From Bacillota bacterium (GTDB taxonomy: Bacteria > Bacillota > Clostridia > Oscillospirales > Oscillospiraceae), in contig JAQYLT010000006.1 of the NCBI GenBank assembly GCA_028719885.1, forward strand, positions 1-64,000: a DNA stretch of 64,000 bases, written 5' to 3'. Positions 39,215-48,607 of this stretch are shown here, in pieces. Position numbers and translations under genes: made by a program. The notes under the pieces are model-generated. The model saw nothing but the letters and a program-made list of their open reading frames with translations, was not told the DNA's origin and made no database searches. Numbering within the stretch: position 1 is the first letter of the stretch; each line of letters starts with the position of its first letter.

Positions 39215-40264
39215 TCAGCTTGCAGAAACAGGGATGTAATAGAACGTCTGAATGGTGGGTTTGCCATTGGAGTCCAGCTCCCAGCCCTTGTGGAACATCA
39301 AAGATTCCACCTGACTGATATCCAGAATGGCATCGTATATATCGAGCTCTGTAAAGTAGATCATGTTCTCCTGATCCTCAAAGCCGGAGGTGCCGCCGCC
39401 GCAGATGTGCTCGCTGCCGTCCTTCATGCGGACACCGCAGACTGCCTGAGGAAGCTCCACCAGCTCGTCCCAGCCCTCCCAGTAATCATCTACCTGATAT
39501 CGGGCACGGATGGTCTTCTGTCCAATTTCCGCATCCAGCAGGATCACGCCGCTGTCACCAATTTTGGCATTGGGAGTGATGGAGATGCTGTCGCTGGTGC
39601 CGGTCAGGGTCCACTTCAGTTCCCAGTTGCCCTCTACCTGGGGCACGGGCATACCTGCCTTCTGGTCAGACTGGAAATCGATACTGAGGAAGGTTACGGT
39701 GATTTCCTTACCCATATACCTGCCATCCGTTTCTTGAAAGCTGATATAGTGGGTATATTCCAGGCTTCCGTCAGTGGTGCCGTCAAAGAACCAGCCAGAC
39801 TGACTTACGTAAAAATCCTGTTTTCCGTCAATGGTGACCGTGGGCCAGACAGCGGGTGATTTACCTTCCGGCAGATCAAAGCCATCGATCCGGAAGATGA
39901 TCTCTGCATGGTAATTGTCCACAATGGTCTGCACCGCGGTGATGGTAATGCCCTGATCGGTGACGGACAGAACCTCGTTGGGATTCTCCTTGGTTTCCTC
40001 CAGCATCACGGACAGACCGCTCTTTTCTGCTTGCTCCTTTACATCCTGAGAGGGGTTATAACGGGTTTGGGCGGTAGTGGACCAGCGGGTATAGACTGCC
40101 GCGGCGGTCATGGTGCCCATGATCAGCGTTGCCGCCAGAAGAAACAGCAGCTTCTTTTTGCCGGAAATACCAGCTCGATTTTTCTGAAATTTGCCAAATT
40201 CCGCTTCTTTGATCAAATCCGCATCCAGATTCTGGATTCCCTTAAGCATATCCTTTCCTGTCAT
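39215..40264 (-). CDS. DUF4179-type putative anti-sigma factor/membrane protein
   Basis: Single N-terminal TM (KKLLFLLAATLIMGTMTAAAVY), overlaps sigma factor gene by ATGA; DUF4179-like layout. Confidence 0.7.
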   Translation of the reverse strand: MTGKDMLKGIQNLDADLIKEAEFGKFQKNRAGISGKKKLLFLLAATLIMGTMTAAAVYTRWSTTAQTRYNPSQDVKEQAEKSGLSVMLEETKENPNEVLSVTDQGITITAVQTIVDNYHAEIIFRIDGFDLPEGKSPAVWPTVTIDGKQDFYVSQSGWFFDGTTDGSLEYTHYISFQETDGRYMGKEITVTFLSIDFQSDQKAGMPVPQVEGNWELKWTLTGTSDSISITPNAKIGDSGVILLDAEIGQKTIRARYQVDDYWEGWDELVELPQAVCGVRMKDGSEHICGGGTSGFEDQENMIYFTELDIYDAILDISQVESLMFHKGWELDSNGKPTIQTFYYIPVSAS

Positions 40265-40815
40265 ACGTGAATACCCTCCTTTTTCAGGTAAGATGCCAAT
40301 TTGCTTCTTGTCCGTGACAGCCGCATCAGAACAGCGCTCTGGCTGAGTTCATAGCGCAGGGCAATCTCGCTGACGCTGTCCCCATACCAGTAGCGTCTGA
40401 CGAAAATCATCCGGTTTTCCGGTGTCTGTCCGTGCAGAAAGCTGCTTACCAGGCTGCTGATTTCGCCGCTGTCCACAGTCTCGTCTTGCCAGGAGCTTGG
40501 AATACATTCCTCCATTTCCTGCGTCAAGGCAACAACCTCCGCGTTCCGTTTGGCGGCATTGTTCCAGTCCAGCCTGCCAAAGGAAAAATAGCGGCAGATT
40601 TTTGCCAAGTATGCAAAGAAATGCTCCGGCCTCGTAGGCGGAATTGTGTCCCACGCCTTCAGATAGGTGTCATTCACACACTCCTGTGCGTCCTCGTTGT
40701 TCCGGACGATATTCGCCGCCAGCCCCAACAGACGTGTCCCATACTTGTGGGCTGTCTGCTGGATGGCATCTTCATTCCGGGTGAAGAACAGTTTGATTAT
40801 CTGATTGTCATTCAC
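40261..40815 (-). CDS. Sigma-70 family (ECF-like) RNA polymerase sigma factor
   Basis: NIVRNNEDAQECVNDTYLKAWDTIPP region 2 and RRYWYGDSVSEIALRYELSQSAVLMRLSRTRSKL region 4; GTG start at 40815 proposed. Confidence 0.88.
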   Translation of the reverse strand: MNDNQIIKLFFTRNEDAIQQTAHKYGTRLLGLAANIVRNNEDAQECVNDTYLKAWDTIPPTRPEHFFAYLAKICRYFSFGRLDWNNAAKRNAEVVALTQEMEECIPSSWQDETVDSGEISSLVSSFLHGQTPENRMIFVRRYWYGDSVSEIALRYELSQSAVLMRLSRTRSKLASYLKKEGIHV

Positions 40816-40993
40816 TGACCACACCTCCTGTGTTTTGCTCTTCACCCTAATTGAGGGATTCTTATCTGGAAACCTAACACATTTCTGCAAAAAATTCAAT
40901 GCCTCTTCGAAAAATGCACCACCCGGTTTGTGCGGACTTTACAGGGGTATAGACATTCCGCTAGAGCATACCTCAAGTCTACGCATTTAGGCC

Positions 40994-41023
40994 AAAAAAT
41001 CGTTGCGGCGCAACGACTTTTTC
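40994..41023. terminator. Bidirectional hairpin terminator candidate
   Basis: AAAAAATCGTTGCG-GC-GCAACGACTTTTT. Confidence 0.65.
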
Positions 41024-41171
41024 TCCCCATTTTTTGGGGATAGGAATATTCGGGAGTCGAAAATCGCAAGAAAAAACCATTGTGATACAAGCAGTTTTTC
41101 GCTGCTATTTTTCTACATCACAGTTCCTTCCCATGCTATTGACCCCCACTCCCAATGTGATATAAGTATAC

Positions 41172-41223
41172 GTCAAAAGCAAATAATCCAAGCCCTGCAT
41201 CCCACGGGATTGGGCTTGGATTA
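41172..41223 (-). terminator. Terminator candidate downstream of the SecB-like cassette
   Basis: Minus strand TAATCCAAGCCC...GGGCTTGGATTA perfect 12-bp arms then TTTGCTTTTG. Confidence 0.65.
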
Positions 41224-41260
41224 AGTGACTACTATATTACAACATTCATTGAATAACGCA

Positions 41261-41671
41261 TTAAGGTTTATTGCATTCTTTTAACATATTTCTCACATTA
41301 AATACTGGTAAGACAACAGGTACAGTCTCCGGCTGTGCAGTCAACAGAGTAACTTCACTTCGCAAATACGGCATCAGAATAGCCACCGTATTTTTACTTA
41401 TTAAATCCGATTTTATATCTTGCTGAAGTTCATCTGCATGATCAAGGAAGAAAAATCCGGTAATACTGATTTCAATCTCATATTCGCCTTGCTTGCAACC
41501 ATTCAAGACTAAAGTGCTTCGATAAAACTCAGCATTATCCCTTTTAGATATATTGGATTCAATTGAAAATTCAAACTCCTTATCACTTTTGAACCCAATC
41601 CGTTTAAACTCTATTTTGTCAAAAACAACCTTATCCAGTCTTAGCACGCTTTTAATTCCAGAGCTTTCCAT
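41261..41671 (-). CDS. SecB-like chaperone family protein
   Basis: SLSLDKVVFDKIEF-type beta strands and C-terminal block NTVAILMPYLRSEVTLLTAQPETVPVVLPVFNVRNML resembling the SecB PYLR...LP-hydrophobic-N signature. Confidence 0.6.
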   Translation of the reverse strand: MESSGIKSVLRLDKVVFDKIEFKRIGFKSDKEFEFSIESNISKRDNAEFYRSTLVLNGCKQGEYEIEISITGFFFLDHADELQQDIKSDLISKNTVAILMPYLRSEVTLLTAQPETVPVVLPVFNVRNMLKECNKP

Positions 41672-41682
41672 TTTAAATCTCC

Positions 41683-42354
41683 CTACGCCGCAAGGTCTCT
41701 AGCCGTTGCCTGAGGTGTATACGTGTTGTATAAAGATTCTTCTGTAATCGAAGATGTGATGATTGGATGAACCAGCGATTGCAAGCTCTCACTATATTGC
41801 TCATCATTGCAATTAGTCGTTAAAGAAACATTGGACTTTATAACACGGGATTCCAGTTTGATATATTGTTTAATTTCCTGATTCTGCATTTCCAGCCAGC
41901 AATTCTCAATCGGAACATCTATCGAAATGGGGTGTTCAAAGTCATCGGGGTCATAGAACCTTTGGCGAATTCCATCAGCGTATGCTCGAACATCACTGTC
42001 AAGAATTTCAAATAAAGCCCCCTCGTCGGGGAGAACCATAGTGTTAATATCTGTAGTTTTTAATTCAGTTACGACATCAGTGTCTACTTCTTCTCCGGAA
42101 TGTATCAACCATAATGTTTTGCTAAGCATAAATACATCACGCATGGAAATTTTTCCAAATAACATGGCATAAAGCCTGAAAAAAGGAATTTTAACTACAT
42201 AATAGTCAAATATGCCAGTATCAATGCAAAGGCAAACATAGTATTCTTCACCATTCTTGCACACAAAGAAAATCGGAATTCCATTATATTCCACAAGAAC
42301 GTGGTCAAGGATCAAGTCTTTACCCATTATGCGAAAGCAAACAGTATTATCCAT
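41683..42354 (-). CDS. Hypothetical protein, middle gene of SecB-like cassette
   Basis: 223-aa intact ORF; 2-nt gap to upstream ORF and 11-nt gap to the SecB-like gene; N-terminal region VEYNGIPIFFVCKNGEEYYVCLCID. Confidence 0.75.
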   Translation of the reverse strand: MDNTVCFRIMGKDLILDHVLVEYNGIPIFFVCKNGEEYYVCLCIDTGIFDYYVVKIPFFRLYAMLFGKISMRDVFMLSKTLWLIHSGEEVDTDVVTELKTTDINTMVLPDEGALFEILDSDVRAYADGIRQRFYDPDDFEHPISIDVPIENCWLEMQNQEIKQYIKLESRVIKSNVSLTTNCNDEQYSESLQSLVHPIITSSITEESLYNTYTPQATARDLAA

Positions 42355-42356
42355 TT

Positions 42357-42848
42357 CTATCCCTCCTTGTCTTCCCTTATTTGAAACCCACTCACATCAG
42401 TTCCCTCATAGAGCCACCAACAAACATGTCCGTCGCTTATTCTCGTTTGTTGCGGCCCTCCTTCTTGAAATACGTAGCCTTCTGCCAATTTCTTTTTGGG
42501 ATTTGGGAAATGCATCTGCTGCCTCACTTTTTCTTCTGATAAATACGAGGAGGCACCATAATATAGAGGGTACTTAGTAATGTCCGAAACCCCGCGAGGC
42601 AAACGTTTAGGGGTTTTATTCAGCTCAAAATACGACCTAAAATCGTCAATCGTAACTTCTCGAAAATCTTCTTTTTCCCGTTCAACCGCTCTGTACGTTT
42701 TTATTGGTTCGTACAAAAATTGTGTGTCATCAGGTAGTAATACTTCCCCATTTATTAATTTATCCCTTAGTATTACCGGAAATCGTTTATAAAATTCCTT
42801 GACTTCTTCAGCACTGCTTGTCATCTTTTTTACCCTGTTTGTACACAT
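42357..42848 (-). CDS. Hypothetical protein, first gene of SecB-like cassette
   Basis: 163-aa intact ORF (or ~156 aa from MTSSAEEV), co-directional and tightly linked to the next two genes; no family recognised. Confidence 0.75.
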   Translation of the reverse strand: MCTNRVKKMTSSAEEVKEFYKRFPVILRDKLINGEVLLPDDTQFLYEPIKTYRAVEREKEDFREVTIDDFRSYFELNKTPKRLPRGVSDITKYPLYYGASSYLSEEKVRQQMHFPNPKKKLAEGYVFQEGGPQQTRISDGHVCWWLYEGTDVSGFQIREDKEG

Positions 42849-42892
42849 AATTTACGAAAATTACAGATGATTTTATTGCGAATTTCAAGAAA

Positions 42893-42898
42893 ATTATA
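42893..42898 (-). promoter_or_regulatory. Extended -10 promoter element for the SecB-like cassette
   Basis: Minus strand TGTGGTATAAT about 45 nt upstream of the first ORF; no clear -35. Confidence 0.4.
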
Positions 42899-43087
42899 CC
42901 ACAAAAAAGAACATTTAATAGACTTGCAAATAAGGAAAATATAAGATATAATATAAGTTTATTTAATTCACTAAACCGTACATAAAATACAGCACAATCT
43001 AACAGGCAAACTACACTGCTTTACTAATTGTATTCACTCACTCCCCCTTAGTATGTCAGTGTTATTATGTTATCTCAAAAATAGAAA

Positions 43088-43126
43088 TAACCCGAACCTC
43101 TCTTCTACTGAGATAAGGTTCGGATT
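43088..43126 (-). terminator. Terminator downstream of tRNA-Arg
   Basis: Minus strand CCGAACCT...AGGTTCGG then GTTATTTCTATTTTTG. Confidence 0.7.
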
Positions 43127-43135
43127 ATCTTGCCT

Positions 43136-43211
43136 TGGTACGCCAGAAGGGACTCGAACCCCCAACCCTCGGAACCGGAATCCGATGCTCTATCCATTGA
43201 GCCACTGGCGC
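43136..43211 (-). tRNA. tRNA-Arg (anticodon CCG)
   Basis: GCGCCAGTGGCTCAATGGATAGAGCATCGGATTCCGGTTCCGAGGGTTGGGGGTTCGAGTCCCTTCTGGCGTACCA cloverleaf with encoded CCA. Confidence 0.93.
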
Positions 43212-43419
43212 ATTTGCCTTCAGCTCAGCTATTATAGCAGGAAAATTCCACTTTGTAAAGAGGCAGGAGGAAAAATATTTTGCGCTGATCGGTTTGCCAC
43301 AGCAGAACATTTTATTCTGCCGATTGAATCGGTGGGGCTGAGAAATGCACAAAAGCAGGGAGCCGGGGAGGGTCTTATTCATCATATATCCACAAAAAAT
43401 AGAAATCCTGCATATCGCA

Positions 43420-43447
43420 TTGACTTTCATGCAGAAAAGAGTATAAT
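43420..43447 (+). promoter_or_regulatory. Sigma70-type promoter of the arg operon
   Basis: TTGACT - 16 nt - TATAAT. Confidence 0.7.
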
Positions 43448-43450
43448 AAT

Positions 43451-43464
43451 CGCATATTTATTCA
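43451..43464 (+). promoter_or_regulatory. Candidate ARG box (ArgR/AhrC operator)
   Basis: CGCATATTTATTCA matches TGAATWWWWATTCA at 12/14, directly downstream of the -10. Confidence 0.4.
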
Positions 43465-43495
43465 CTCCCAGAAATATCCAGAGAGGAAATCTGTC

Positions 43496-44425
43496 ATGAC
43501 AAAGATTTTCATTGACGGCAGCGCCGGAACCACCGGGCTGCGGATCGGGCAGCGGCTGGCTCAGCGGAGGGATTTGCAGCTGCTCACCCTCCCGGAGGCC
43601 CTGCGAAAGGACGACAGCGCCCGGAAAGACATGCTGAACCAGGCGGATGTGGCTTTCCTCTGCCTGCCGGATGCTGCGGCTGTGGAGGCGGCGGCCATGG
43701 TGGAAAACCCGAACACCGTCATCATCGACACCTCCACCGCCCACCGAACCAACGATGGCTGGGTTTACGGCTTCCCGGAGCTCACCGGCCAGCGGGAAAA
43801 GCTGCAAAAGGCCAAGCGAATTGCCAACCCCGGCTGCCACGCCAGCGGCTTCATCGCCCTGGCCGCGCCCCTGGTGGAGCAGGGCATCATTCCCAAGGAG
43901 GCCGGGCTCAGCTGCTTCTCCCTCACCGGCTACTCCGGCGGCGGCAAGAAGATGATCGCCGATTACGAAGCCCGTCCGGAAATGCTGGCGCCGCCCCGCA
44001 TGTACGGCCTGGGGCAGAATCACAAGCACCTGCCGGAGATGCAGAAAATCTGCGATCTGGAGCATGAGCCCATCTTCTGCCCCATCGTCAGCTCCTACTA
44101 TGCCGGCATGCAGGTGGTGATTCCCCTGTTCCCCCGGGCGCTCCACTGCAGCAAGGAGGACATTGAGGCCATCTACCGAAGCTATTACCCCGGAAAAATC
44201 GTCCGACCCCTGTCCGGCGGGGACGAGCAGGGCTTTCTGAATGCCGGTGGCCGGGCCGGGCTGGACGATATGGTCATCAGCGTATTCGGAAACGCCGACC
44301 GGGTCACTCTGGTCTCCCGGTTTGACAATTTGGGAAAAGGCGCCTCCGGAGCGGCCATCCAGAACATGAATCTGGTGCTGGGGCTGCCGGAGGAAACAGG
44401 ATTGAATTTGGAGGACGCAATATGA
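43496..44425 (+). CDS. argC: N-acetyl-gamma-glutamyl-phosphate reductase
   Basis: TKIFIDGSAGTTGLRIGQRL, NPGCHASGFIALAAPL, HKHLPEM; followed by argJ-argB-argD. Confidence 0.93.
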   Translation: MTKIFIDGSAGTTGLRIGQRLAQRRDLQLLTLPEALRKDDSARKDMLNQADVAFLCLPDAAAVEAAAMVENPNTVIIDTSTAHRTNDGWVYGFPELTGQREKLQKAKRIANPGCHASGFIALAAPLVEQGIIPKEAGLSCFSLTGYSGGGKKMIADYEARPEMLAPPRMYGLGQNHKHLPEMQKICDLEHEPIFCPIVSSYYAGMQVVIPLFPRALHCSKEDIEAIYRSYYPGKIVRPLSGGDEQGFLNAGGRAGLDDMVISVFGNADRVTLVSRFDNLGKGASGAAIQNMNLVLGLPEETGLNLEDAI

Positions 44426-45636
44426 AGTTAATCGAAGGCGGCGTCTGCGCCGCGAAGGGCTTTACCGCCAACGGCATCCACTGCGGCATTCGGAAAAACC
44501 GGACCAAGCGGGACCTGGCCCTGATCTACAGCGAGAAAAAGGCCGCCGCCGCGGCGGTTTATACCACGAATTTGGTGAAAGGCGCGCCGCTGATCGTGAC
44601 CAAAGAGCATCTGTCCGACGGCACCGCCCAGGCCATCATCTGCAACAGTGGCAACGCCAACACCTGCAACGCCAACGGCATCCAGATCGCCCAGGAAATG
44701 AGCCAGCTGCTTGGTCAGGCCCTGGCCATCTCTCCGGAGGATGTGGTGGTGGCCTCCACCGGGGTCATCGGTCAGCCCATGGAGATTACCCCCATTGCCG
44801 CAGGCATTCCGGAGCTGATTGCCGGACTGACGGAAAGCGGCAGCGACCGGGCCGCCGAGGGCATCATGACCACCGACACCGTGAAAAAGGAAGTGGCGGT
44901 GGAATTCACCCTGGGTGAGAAGACCTGCCGCATCGGCGGCATCGCCAAGGGCAGCGGCATGATCCACCCCAACATGGCCACCATGCTGGTATTCATCACC
45001 ACGGATGTGGCCATCAGCCCCCGGCTGCTGCAAAAGGCCCTTTCCAGCGACATTGCGGAAACCTTTAACATGGTCAGCGTGGACGGGGACACCTCCACCA
45101 ACGACATGGTCACCGTGCTGGCCAACGGCATGGCGGGCAACCCGGAAATCACCCAGGAAAATGAGGACTTCAACCTCTTTATGAAGGCGCTGAACACCGT
45201 CACCGTCCACCTGTGCCGCTGCATCGCCGGTGACGGAGAAGGCGCCACCAAGCTGCTGGAATGCCATGTCACCGGGGCCGACACCTTGGAGACCGCCAGG
45301 ACGGTAGCCAAAAGCGTGATTTGCTCCAGCCTGCTGAAGGCAGCCATGTTCGGCGCGGATGCCAACTGGGGCCGGGTGCTCTGCGCCATCGGCTACAGCG
45401 GTGCCCAGGTGGATGTGGGCAAAATCGATGTGGCCTTCCAGAGCAAGGCGGGCACCATTGCCGTGTGCCAAAACGGCGCCGGGCTGGACTTTTCCGAGGA
45501 GCTGGCCAAAACCATCCTGCTGGAAAAGGAGATCACCATTCTGGTGGAGCTGAACAGCGGGGACGCCGCCTCTACCGCCTGGGGCTGCGATCTGACCTAC
45601 GACTATGTGAAAATCAACGGCGACTACCGGACATAA
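44422..45636 (+). CDS. argJ: Bifunctional glutamate N-acetyltransferase/amino-acid acetyltransferase
   Basis: GGVCAAKGFTANGIHCG, GSGMIHPNMATMLVFITTD autoprocessing site. Confidence 0.96.
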   Translation: MKLIEGGVCAAKGFTANGIHCGIRKNRTKRDLALIYSEKKAAAAAVYTTNLVKGAPLIVTKEHLSDGTAQAIICNSGNANTCNANGIQIAQEMSQLLGQALAISPEDVVVASTGVIGQPMEITPIAAGIPELIAGLTESGSDRAAEGIMTTDTVKKEVAVEFTLGEKTCRIGGIAKGSGMIHPNMATMLVFITTDVAISPRLLQKALSSDIAETFNMVSVDGDTSTNDMVTVLANGMAGNPEITQENEDFNLFMKALNTVTVHLCRCIAGDGEGATKLLECHVTGADTLETARTVAKSVICSSLLKAAMFGADANWGRVLCAIGYSGAQVDVGKIDVAFQSKAGTIAVCQNGAGLDFSEELAKTILLEKEITILVELNSGDAASTAWGCDLTYDYVKINGDYRT

Positions 45637-45650
45637 CCGAGGAGAAGACC

Positions 45651-46514
45651 ATGGAAGAGAGAATATCCAATTCCCAGCGGGCGGAGGTGCTGACGGAGGC
45701 CCTGCCCTATATTCGGCGGTACAACGGCAAAACCGTGGTGATCAAATACGGCGGCAATGCCATGATCAACGATCAGCTGAAGCAGCAGGTGATGGAGGAC
45801 ATCGTCCTGCTGTGGCTCATTGGCATCCGGGTGGTGCTGGTTCACGGCGGCGGGCCGGAGATCAATGAGCTGATGAACCGGCTGGGCAAGAAGCCCGTGT
45901 TCGTGGACGGTCTGCGGGTCACCGACAAGGAGACCGTGGACATTGTGCAGATGGTTCTGGCGGGCAAGGTGAACAAGACCCTGGTGGGCCTGCTGGAGAC
46001 AAAAGGCGGCAAGGCCATCGGGCTTTCCGGCATGGACGGGCGGCTCATTGAATGCGTGCCCAAGGATGAGCGGCTGGGCTATGTGGGAGACATTGTAAAA
46101 ATCAACATTGAACCGGTGGAGGATCTGCTGTCCAAGGGCTACATCCCCGTGATCTCCACCCTGGGCTGTGACCGGGCGGGCAGCGCCTACAACATCAACG
46201 GCGACACCGCCGCCGCCCACATCGCGGGAGCTCTAAAGGCCGAACGACTGATCATGATGACGGATGTGGCCGGTGTGCTCATGGACAAGGACGACCCCGC
46301 CACCCTGGTGCCCCAGCTCACCGTGAGCCAAGCCCAGGACCTGAAGGCGCAGAATGTCATCTCCGGAGGCATGATCCCCAAGGTGGACTGCTGCGTGGAT
46401 GCCATCCGGGCGGGGGTCAAGCATGTGGTTATGATGGACGGACGGGTGCCCCACTCCATTCTCATGGAGCTGCTCACCGACGAGGGCGCGGGCACCATGG
46501 TCACCCAGGGATAG
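45651..46514 (+). CDS. argB: Acetylglutamate kinase
   Basis: TVVIKYGGNAMI, VLVHGGGPEINELM, INGDTAAAHIAGALKAERLIMMTDVAGVL. Confidence 0.97.
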   Translation: MEERISNSQRAEVLTEALPYIRRYNGKTVVIKYGGNAMINDQLKQQVMEDIVLLWLIGIRVVLVHGGGPEINELMNRLGKKPVFVDGLRVTDKETVDIVQMVLAGKVNKTLVGLLETKGGKAIGLSGMDGRLIECVPKDERLGYVGDIVKINIEPVEDLLSKGYIPVISTLGCDRAGSAYNINGDTAAAHIAGALKAERLIMMTDVAGVLMDKDDPATLVPQLTVSQAQDLKAQNVISGGMIPKVDCCVDAIRAGVKHVVMMDGRVPHSILMELLTDEGAGTMVTQG

Positions 46515-46524
46515 GAGAGGAAAT

Positions 46525-47703
46525 ATGGACATTCAAAGCATGGACAAAGAATACATTGCCGGTACCTACAACCGGTTTCCCATTACCATCGTCTCCGGCA
46601 AGGGCAGCCTGGTTTACGACGAGACGGGCAAGGAATACGTGGACATGGGCTCCGGCATCGGCGTGACCAGCTTCGGCATCGCGGATGAAGCCTGGCAGCA
46701 GGCCATCATTCATCAGATCGGCCAGGTGCAGCACATGTCCAACCTGTACTACACCCAGCCCTGCGCCCAGCTTGCAAAGCTCCTGTGTGAAAAAACCGGG
46801 ATGAAGAAGGTATTCTTCTCTAATTCCGGTGCGGAGGCCAACGAGTGCGCCATCAAGGCGGCAAGGAAGTACGCCTGCGACAAGTACGGCCCCCAGCGGC
46901 ACCTGATCGTCACCCTGAAAAACAGCTTCCATGGCCGCACCCTCACCACCCTGGCCGCCACCGGGCAGGACCACTACCACGAGCTGTTCCAGCCCCTGAC
47001 CCCCGGTTTCCTCAGCGTGGACGCCGGTGACCTGGAAACCATTCGGTACCTGGCCACCCAGGGAAAAATCGCCGGTGTGCTGATGGAGTGCATCCAGGGA
47101 GAGGGCGGTGTGCTGCCGGTGAGCCGGGAATTTGCTCAGGGTCTGGCAGAGCTGTGCGCCAAGGAGGACATCCTGCTGATGGTGGACGAGGTGCAGACCG
47201 GCAACGGACGCACCGGGGCCCTCTACGCCTACATGAATTACGGATTGAAGCCCGACGTGGTATCCACCGCCAAGGGTCTGGCAGGGGGACTGCCCCTGGG
47301 GGCCACCCTGCTGGGAGAAAAGGCGGAGAAGGTTCTGGGCTTCGGCGACCACGGCTCCACCTTTGGAGGAAACCCCGTCAGCTGCGCCGCGGCGGTGAGC
47401 ATTCTCTCCCGGCTGGATGACGCCCTCCTGGCCCAGGTGAGAGAAAAGGGCGATTGGCTGAAGGAGGCCTTCTCCGGTGCTCCGGGAATTGAAGCGGTCA
47501 CCGGCATGGGATTGATGCTGGGCCTGAAAACCACAAAGCCCGCCGCCCAGGTGGTGAAAGACTGCATGGAGCAGGGGGTGCTCTGCCTCACCGCCAAGGA
47601 TAAGGTCCGGCTGCTGCCCGCCCTGAACATCCCCTGGGAGCAGCTGCAGCGGGCCGCCCAGGTAATCAAAGCCGCCTGCGCCGCCCCAAACCAGGCAGTG
47701 TGA
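46525..47703 (+). CDS. argD: Acetylornithine aminotransferase
   Basis: YVDMGSGIGVTSFG, FFSNSGAEANECAIKAARKY, LLMVDEVQTGNGRTG, PLGATLLGEKA. Confidence 0.95.
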   Translation: MDIQSMDKEYIAGTYNRFPITIVSGKGSLVYDETGKEYVDMGSGIGVTSFGIADEAWQQAIIHQIGQVQHMSNLYYTQPCAQLAKLLCEKTGMKKVFFSNSGAEANECAIKAARKYACDKYGPQRHLIVTLKNSFHGRTLTTLAATGQDHYHELFQPLTPGFLSVDAGDLETIRYLATQGKIAGVLMECIQGEGGVLPVSREFAQGLAELCAKEDILLMVDEVQTGNGRTGALYAYMNYGLKPDVVSTAKGLAGGLPLGATLLGEKAEKVLGFGDHGSTFGGNPVSCAAAVSILSRLDDALLAQVREKGDWLKEAFSGAPGIEAVTGMGLMLGLKTTKPAAQVVKDCMEQGVLCLTAKDKVRLLPALNIPWEQLQRAAQVIKAACAAPNQAV

Positions 47704-47818
47704 TCCATTGGTGTTTGGCGCCTGTATCTTGCCATTGAGATGAACCGCCCGAGGATTTGACATTTCTGTCAGTCCGTCGTATAATTGCTCCATTATGTCC
47801 AATATGGAGGTATTCCCC

Positions 47819-48517
47819 ATGAAGAAATTGATCCCTCTCCTGCTTGCGCTGCTGCTTGTCTTTCCCCTGACCGCCCTTGCCCAGGGTACGGGAAAGGATG
47901 AAGCAGCCAGCCTGAGCGTTGGCGATATCGTGACCTTGGGCCATTACGAGCAGGACGGCGTGATTCAAAACGGAGAGGAACCAATTGAATGGATCGTGCT
48001 GGATGTGGATGCTGCCGAAAGAAAAGCGCTGGTCATCAGCAAATACAGCCTGGATCGGCTCCTTTACCACAGCAAGTATGAACCGGTTACCTGGGAGACC
48101 TGCGATCTTCGCGGGGTGCTCAACGGTGAATTCCTGAACACCGTCTTCAGCAGTGAAGAAATCGATGGGATTCTGGATTCCCAGCTGCATACAGAAGACA
48201 ACACCGCAAAAGGCACAAAGGGCGGAAATGACACCGTGGATCGGGTGTTTTTGCTGAGCGCGGAAGAAGCAGAGAAGTATTTCTCATCGGAGGAAGACCG
48301 GATTGGCGTGCCAAGTGCATACCTGCTCCAGCTGTGCGCTTATACCAATGGACTGGAGAGCACCTCCAGTGTCTATTGGCTTCGGACCCCCGGAGATACC
48401 CAGGCACATGCTGCCTATGTATTGGGCGGACGTGTCAATCTGGGAGGCTGGGCCGGCAATGTGCACAAGCTGCCCATCCGCCCCGCGATGTGGATTTCCA
48501 TGGACGCCGCTTCCTGA
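47819..48517 (+). CDS. Secreted DUF6273-like domain protein
   Basis: MKKLIPLLLALLLVFPLTALAQG signal; GDIVTLGHYEQDG...PIEWIVLDVD...ALVISKYSLD...WETCDLRGVLNGEFL. Confidence 0.8.
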   Translation: MKKLIPLLLALLLVFPLTALAQGTGKDEAASLSVGDIVTLGHYEQDGVIQNGEEPIEWIVLDVDAAERKALVISKYSLDRLLYHSKYEPVTWETCDLRGVLNGEFLNTVFSSEEIDGILDSQLHTEDNTAKGTKGGNDTVDRVFLLSAEEAEKYFSSEEDRIGVPSAYLLQLCAYTNGLESTSSVYWLRTPGDTQAHAAYVLGGRVNLGGWAGNVHKLPIRPAMWISMDAAS

Positions 48518-48561
48518 ATCGGATAGACGGTTTTTCTCAAAAAGGACAGACCAAGCGTAAC

Positions 48562-48602
48562 AAAAGAGGAAACAGCTTTTCGCGACTGTTTTCTCTTTTT
48601 CT
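48562..48602 (+). terminator. Rho-independent terminator
   Basis: AAAAGAGGAAACAG...CTGTTTTCTCTTTTT. Confidence 0.7.
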
Positions 48603-48607
48603 GTTAA

